A stretch of DNA of 5,838 bases, from NCBI GenBank assembly GCA_945787265.1, contig CALZHS010000130.1, positions 1 through 5,838 on the forward strand, in the 5' to 3' direction. The notes beneath the pieces were generated by a model, which saw only the letters and a list, made by a program, of their open reading frames with translations, was not told where the DNA came from and did not search any database. Origin of the DNA: an uncultured Gammaproteobacteria bacterium. Its GTDB lineage: Bacteria > Pseudomonadota > Gammaproteobacteria > GCA-001735895. Shown in pieces: positions 4,955-5,838 of the stretch; position 1 is the first letter of the stretch; every line of letters begins with the position of its first letter. Made by a program: the position numbers and the translations under genes.

Positions 4955-5838
4955 ATGCTTGTTGACTATTGGCGTTTTGCCCTGTCGAATCCGCGTTTTC
5001 TCGGCTTCGGTTTTTTCCTTGCGTTCATGTCAAGCGCGGGGCAAACCTATTTTATCGGCGTGTTTGGTGCGGGAATCCAGTCGGATTTCGGCCTCGATGC
5101 CGGCAGCTGGGGTCGCACCTACATGATCGGCACCCTGGCGTCAGCCCTCGTTATCAACTGGAGCGGTGCGTTGATCGATCGACTCGATCTGCGCGTGTTC
5201 ACAACGCTCGCACTGCTCGGATTGAGCTGCGCCTGCGCAGTGATGGGTTCGGTTACGTCACCGTTGCTGCTGGTGGTGGCGATTTTCATGTTGCGGCAGT
5301 TCGGCCAGGGACTGAGCAGTCACGCTGGTATCACGTCGATGGCGCGCTACCACAGTGCCGACCGCGGCAAGGCAATTGCACTTGCGGCGATTGGCTTCGC
5401 GTTTGGCGAGGCCCTGCTGCCGGTGCTCGGTCTTTACACTTCGCAACTGTGGGGCTGGCGTCAGACCTTTTATATCGTTGCCGCGGTCGTACTGGTTTCG
5501 ATACTGCTGGCCCTGTGGTTGCTGAAAGGGCATCGCCAACGTCATGCTCTGCATAACGAGGCACTCGAAAAGCAGGAGCGCGAACCAAATGTCCGTGGCG
5601 ACTACACGCGACGCCAAATGCTCTCGGAGGCGCGATTTTATTTGATGCTGCCGGCGATGATCGCACCGTCGATGATTGGTACCGCGCTATTCTTTTTCCC
5701 TTCTGAAATTGCAGATGCCAAGAATTGGAGCAGCCTCTGGTTGACCGGGAACTACTGGCTTTATTCGCTGGTGTCGGTCGCAACCACGATCTATTCAGGC
5801 GTTTTGATCGATCGTTTCAGCGCGCGGCGCGTGGTGCC
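4955..5838 (+). CDS. Major Facilitator Superfamily transporter, 3' end beyond the window
   Basis: The frame from ATG 4955 stays open to the window edge, giving 294 residues of what is normally a 400-plus residue, 12-helix inner-membrane carrier. About eight hydrophobic segments are visible: roughly 15-38, 54-75, 81-100, 102-122, 138-160, 170-190, 228-249 and 265-286. A charged loop (about 191-222, HRQRH and EALEKQERE) between segments six and seven is the usual central cytoplasmic loop. A motif-A-like sequence occurs after helix 2 (GALIDRLDLRVF, 71-82) and again in the second half (GVLIDRFSARRVV, 282-294), showing the expected internal duplication. LRQFGQGLSSHAGITSMARY (113-132), RGKAIALAAIGFAFGEALLP (137-156) and SAGQTYFIGVFG (27-38) resemble MFS_1 carriers of the oxalate/formate or monocarboxylate-like type, but the substrate cannot be inferred. 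An in-frame TAA at 4949-4951 excludes an upstream start. No clear Shine-Dalgarno precedes ATG 4955, so initiation may be weak or leaderless-like. It is divergent from the GNAT gene. Confidence 0.88.
   Translation, partial: MLVDYWRFALSNPRFLGFGFFLAFMSSAGQTYFIGVFGAGIQSDFGLDAGSWGRTYMIGTLASALVINWSGALIDRLDLRVFTTLALLGLSCACAVMGSVTSPLLLVVAIFMLRQFGQGLSSHAGITSMARYHSADRGKAIALAAIGFAFGEALLPVLGLYTSQLWGWRQTFYIVAAVVLVSILLALWLLKGHRQRHALHNEALEKQEREPNVRGDYTRRQMLSEARFYLMLPAMIAPSMIGTALFFFPSEIADAKNWSSLWLTGNYWLYSLVSVATTIYSGVLIDRFSARRVV

Noticed and set aside
4969..5556. A 195-codon + strand open frame overlapping the MFS gene, and minus-strand frames in 5258-5783.
   Set aside because: The frame starting at 4955 encodes a clear MFS protein with helices and duplicated motif A; the others are Arg/Ser/Pro-rich out-of-frame translations without domains.

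Overview
The window looks like an ordinary chromosomal stretch from a Gram-negative bacterium, most likely a marine or otherwise free-living gammaproteobacterium. Three things point that way: a secreted protein with a DUF4124-type N-terminus, a small outer-membrane beta-barrel protein with a Sec signal peptide, and an ectoine-hydrolase-like (DoeA/EutD) enzyme. Base composition looks even and moderately GC-rich by eye. I see no tRNA, rRNA, CRISPR array, insertion sequence, integrase or phage gene, and no sign that any part was recently acquired. The lineage is an inference from gene content only.

Left block (1-2394, all + strand). The window opens inside an endonuclease/exonuclease/phosphatase (EEP) family hydrolase that lacks its N-terminus. 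Its stop overlaps by one base the start of a homocysteine S-methyltransferase family gene that has a strong ribosome binding site, so the two are probably co-transcribed and translationally coupled. After a 36-base gap comes a small secreted DUF4124-type protein with a charged helix and a very basic tail. It may be the last gene of the same transcript.

Middle block (2405-4226). A minus-strand gene converges on the DUF4124 gene with a 10-base gap. It encodes a creatinase/prolidase-fold (M24) protein that closely resembles ectoine hydrolase DoeA/EutD and, like it, lacks most of the metal ligands of true M24 peptidases. It is divergent from a small outer-membrane beta-barrel protein. The 145-base region between them holds a plausible sigma70-type promoter for the barrel gene.

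Right block (4255-5838). A minus-strand GNAT N-acetyltransferase converges on the barrel gene. It is divergent from a Major Facilitator Superfamily transporter that starts at 4955 and runs off the right edge without a stop.

I find no convincing evidence of a new multi-gene system. The points most worth a second look are the methyltransferase, where the first zinc-ligand Cys appears replaced in a Met-His-Ser motif, and the DoeA-like enzyme, which stands without any ectoine-degradation partner in the visible sequence.
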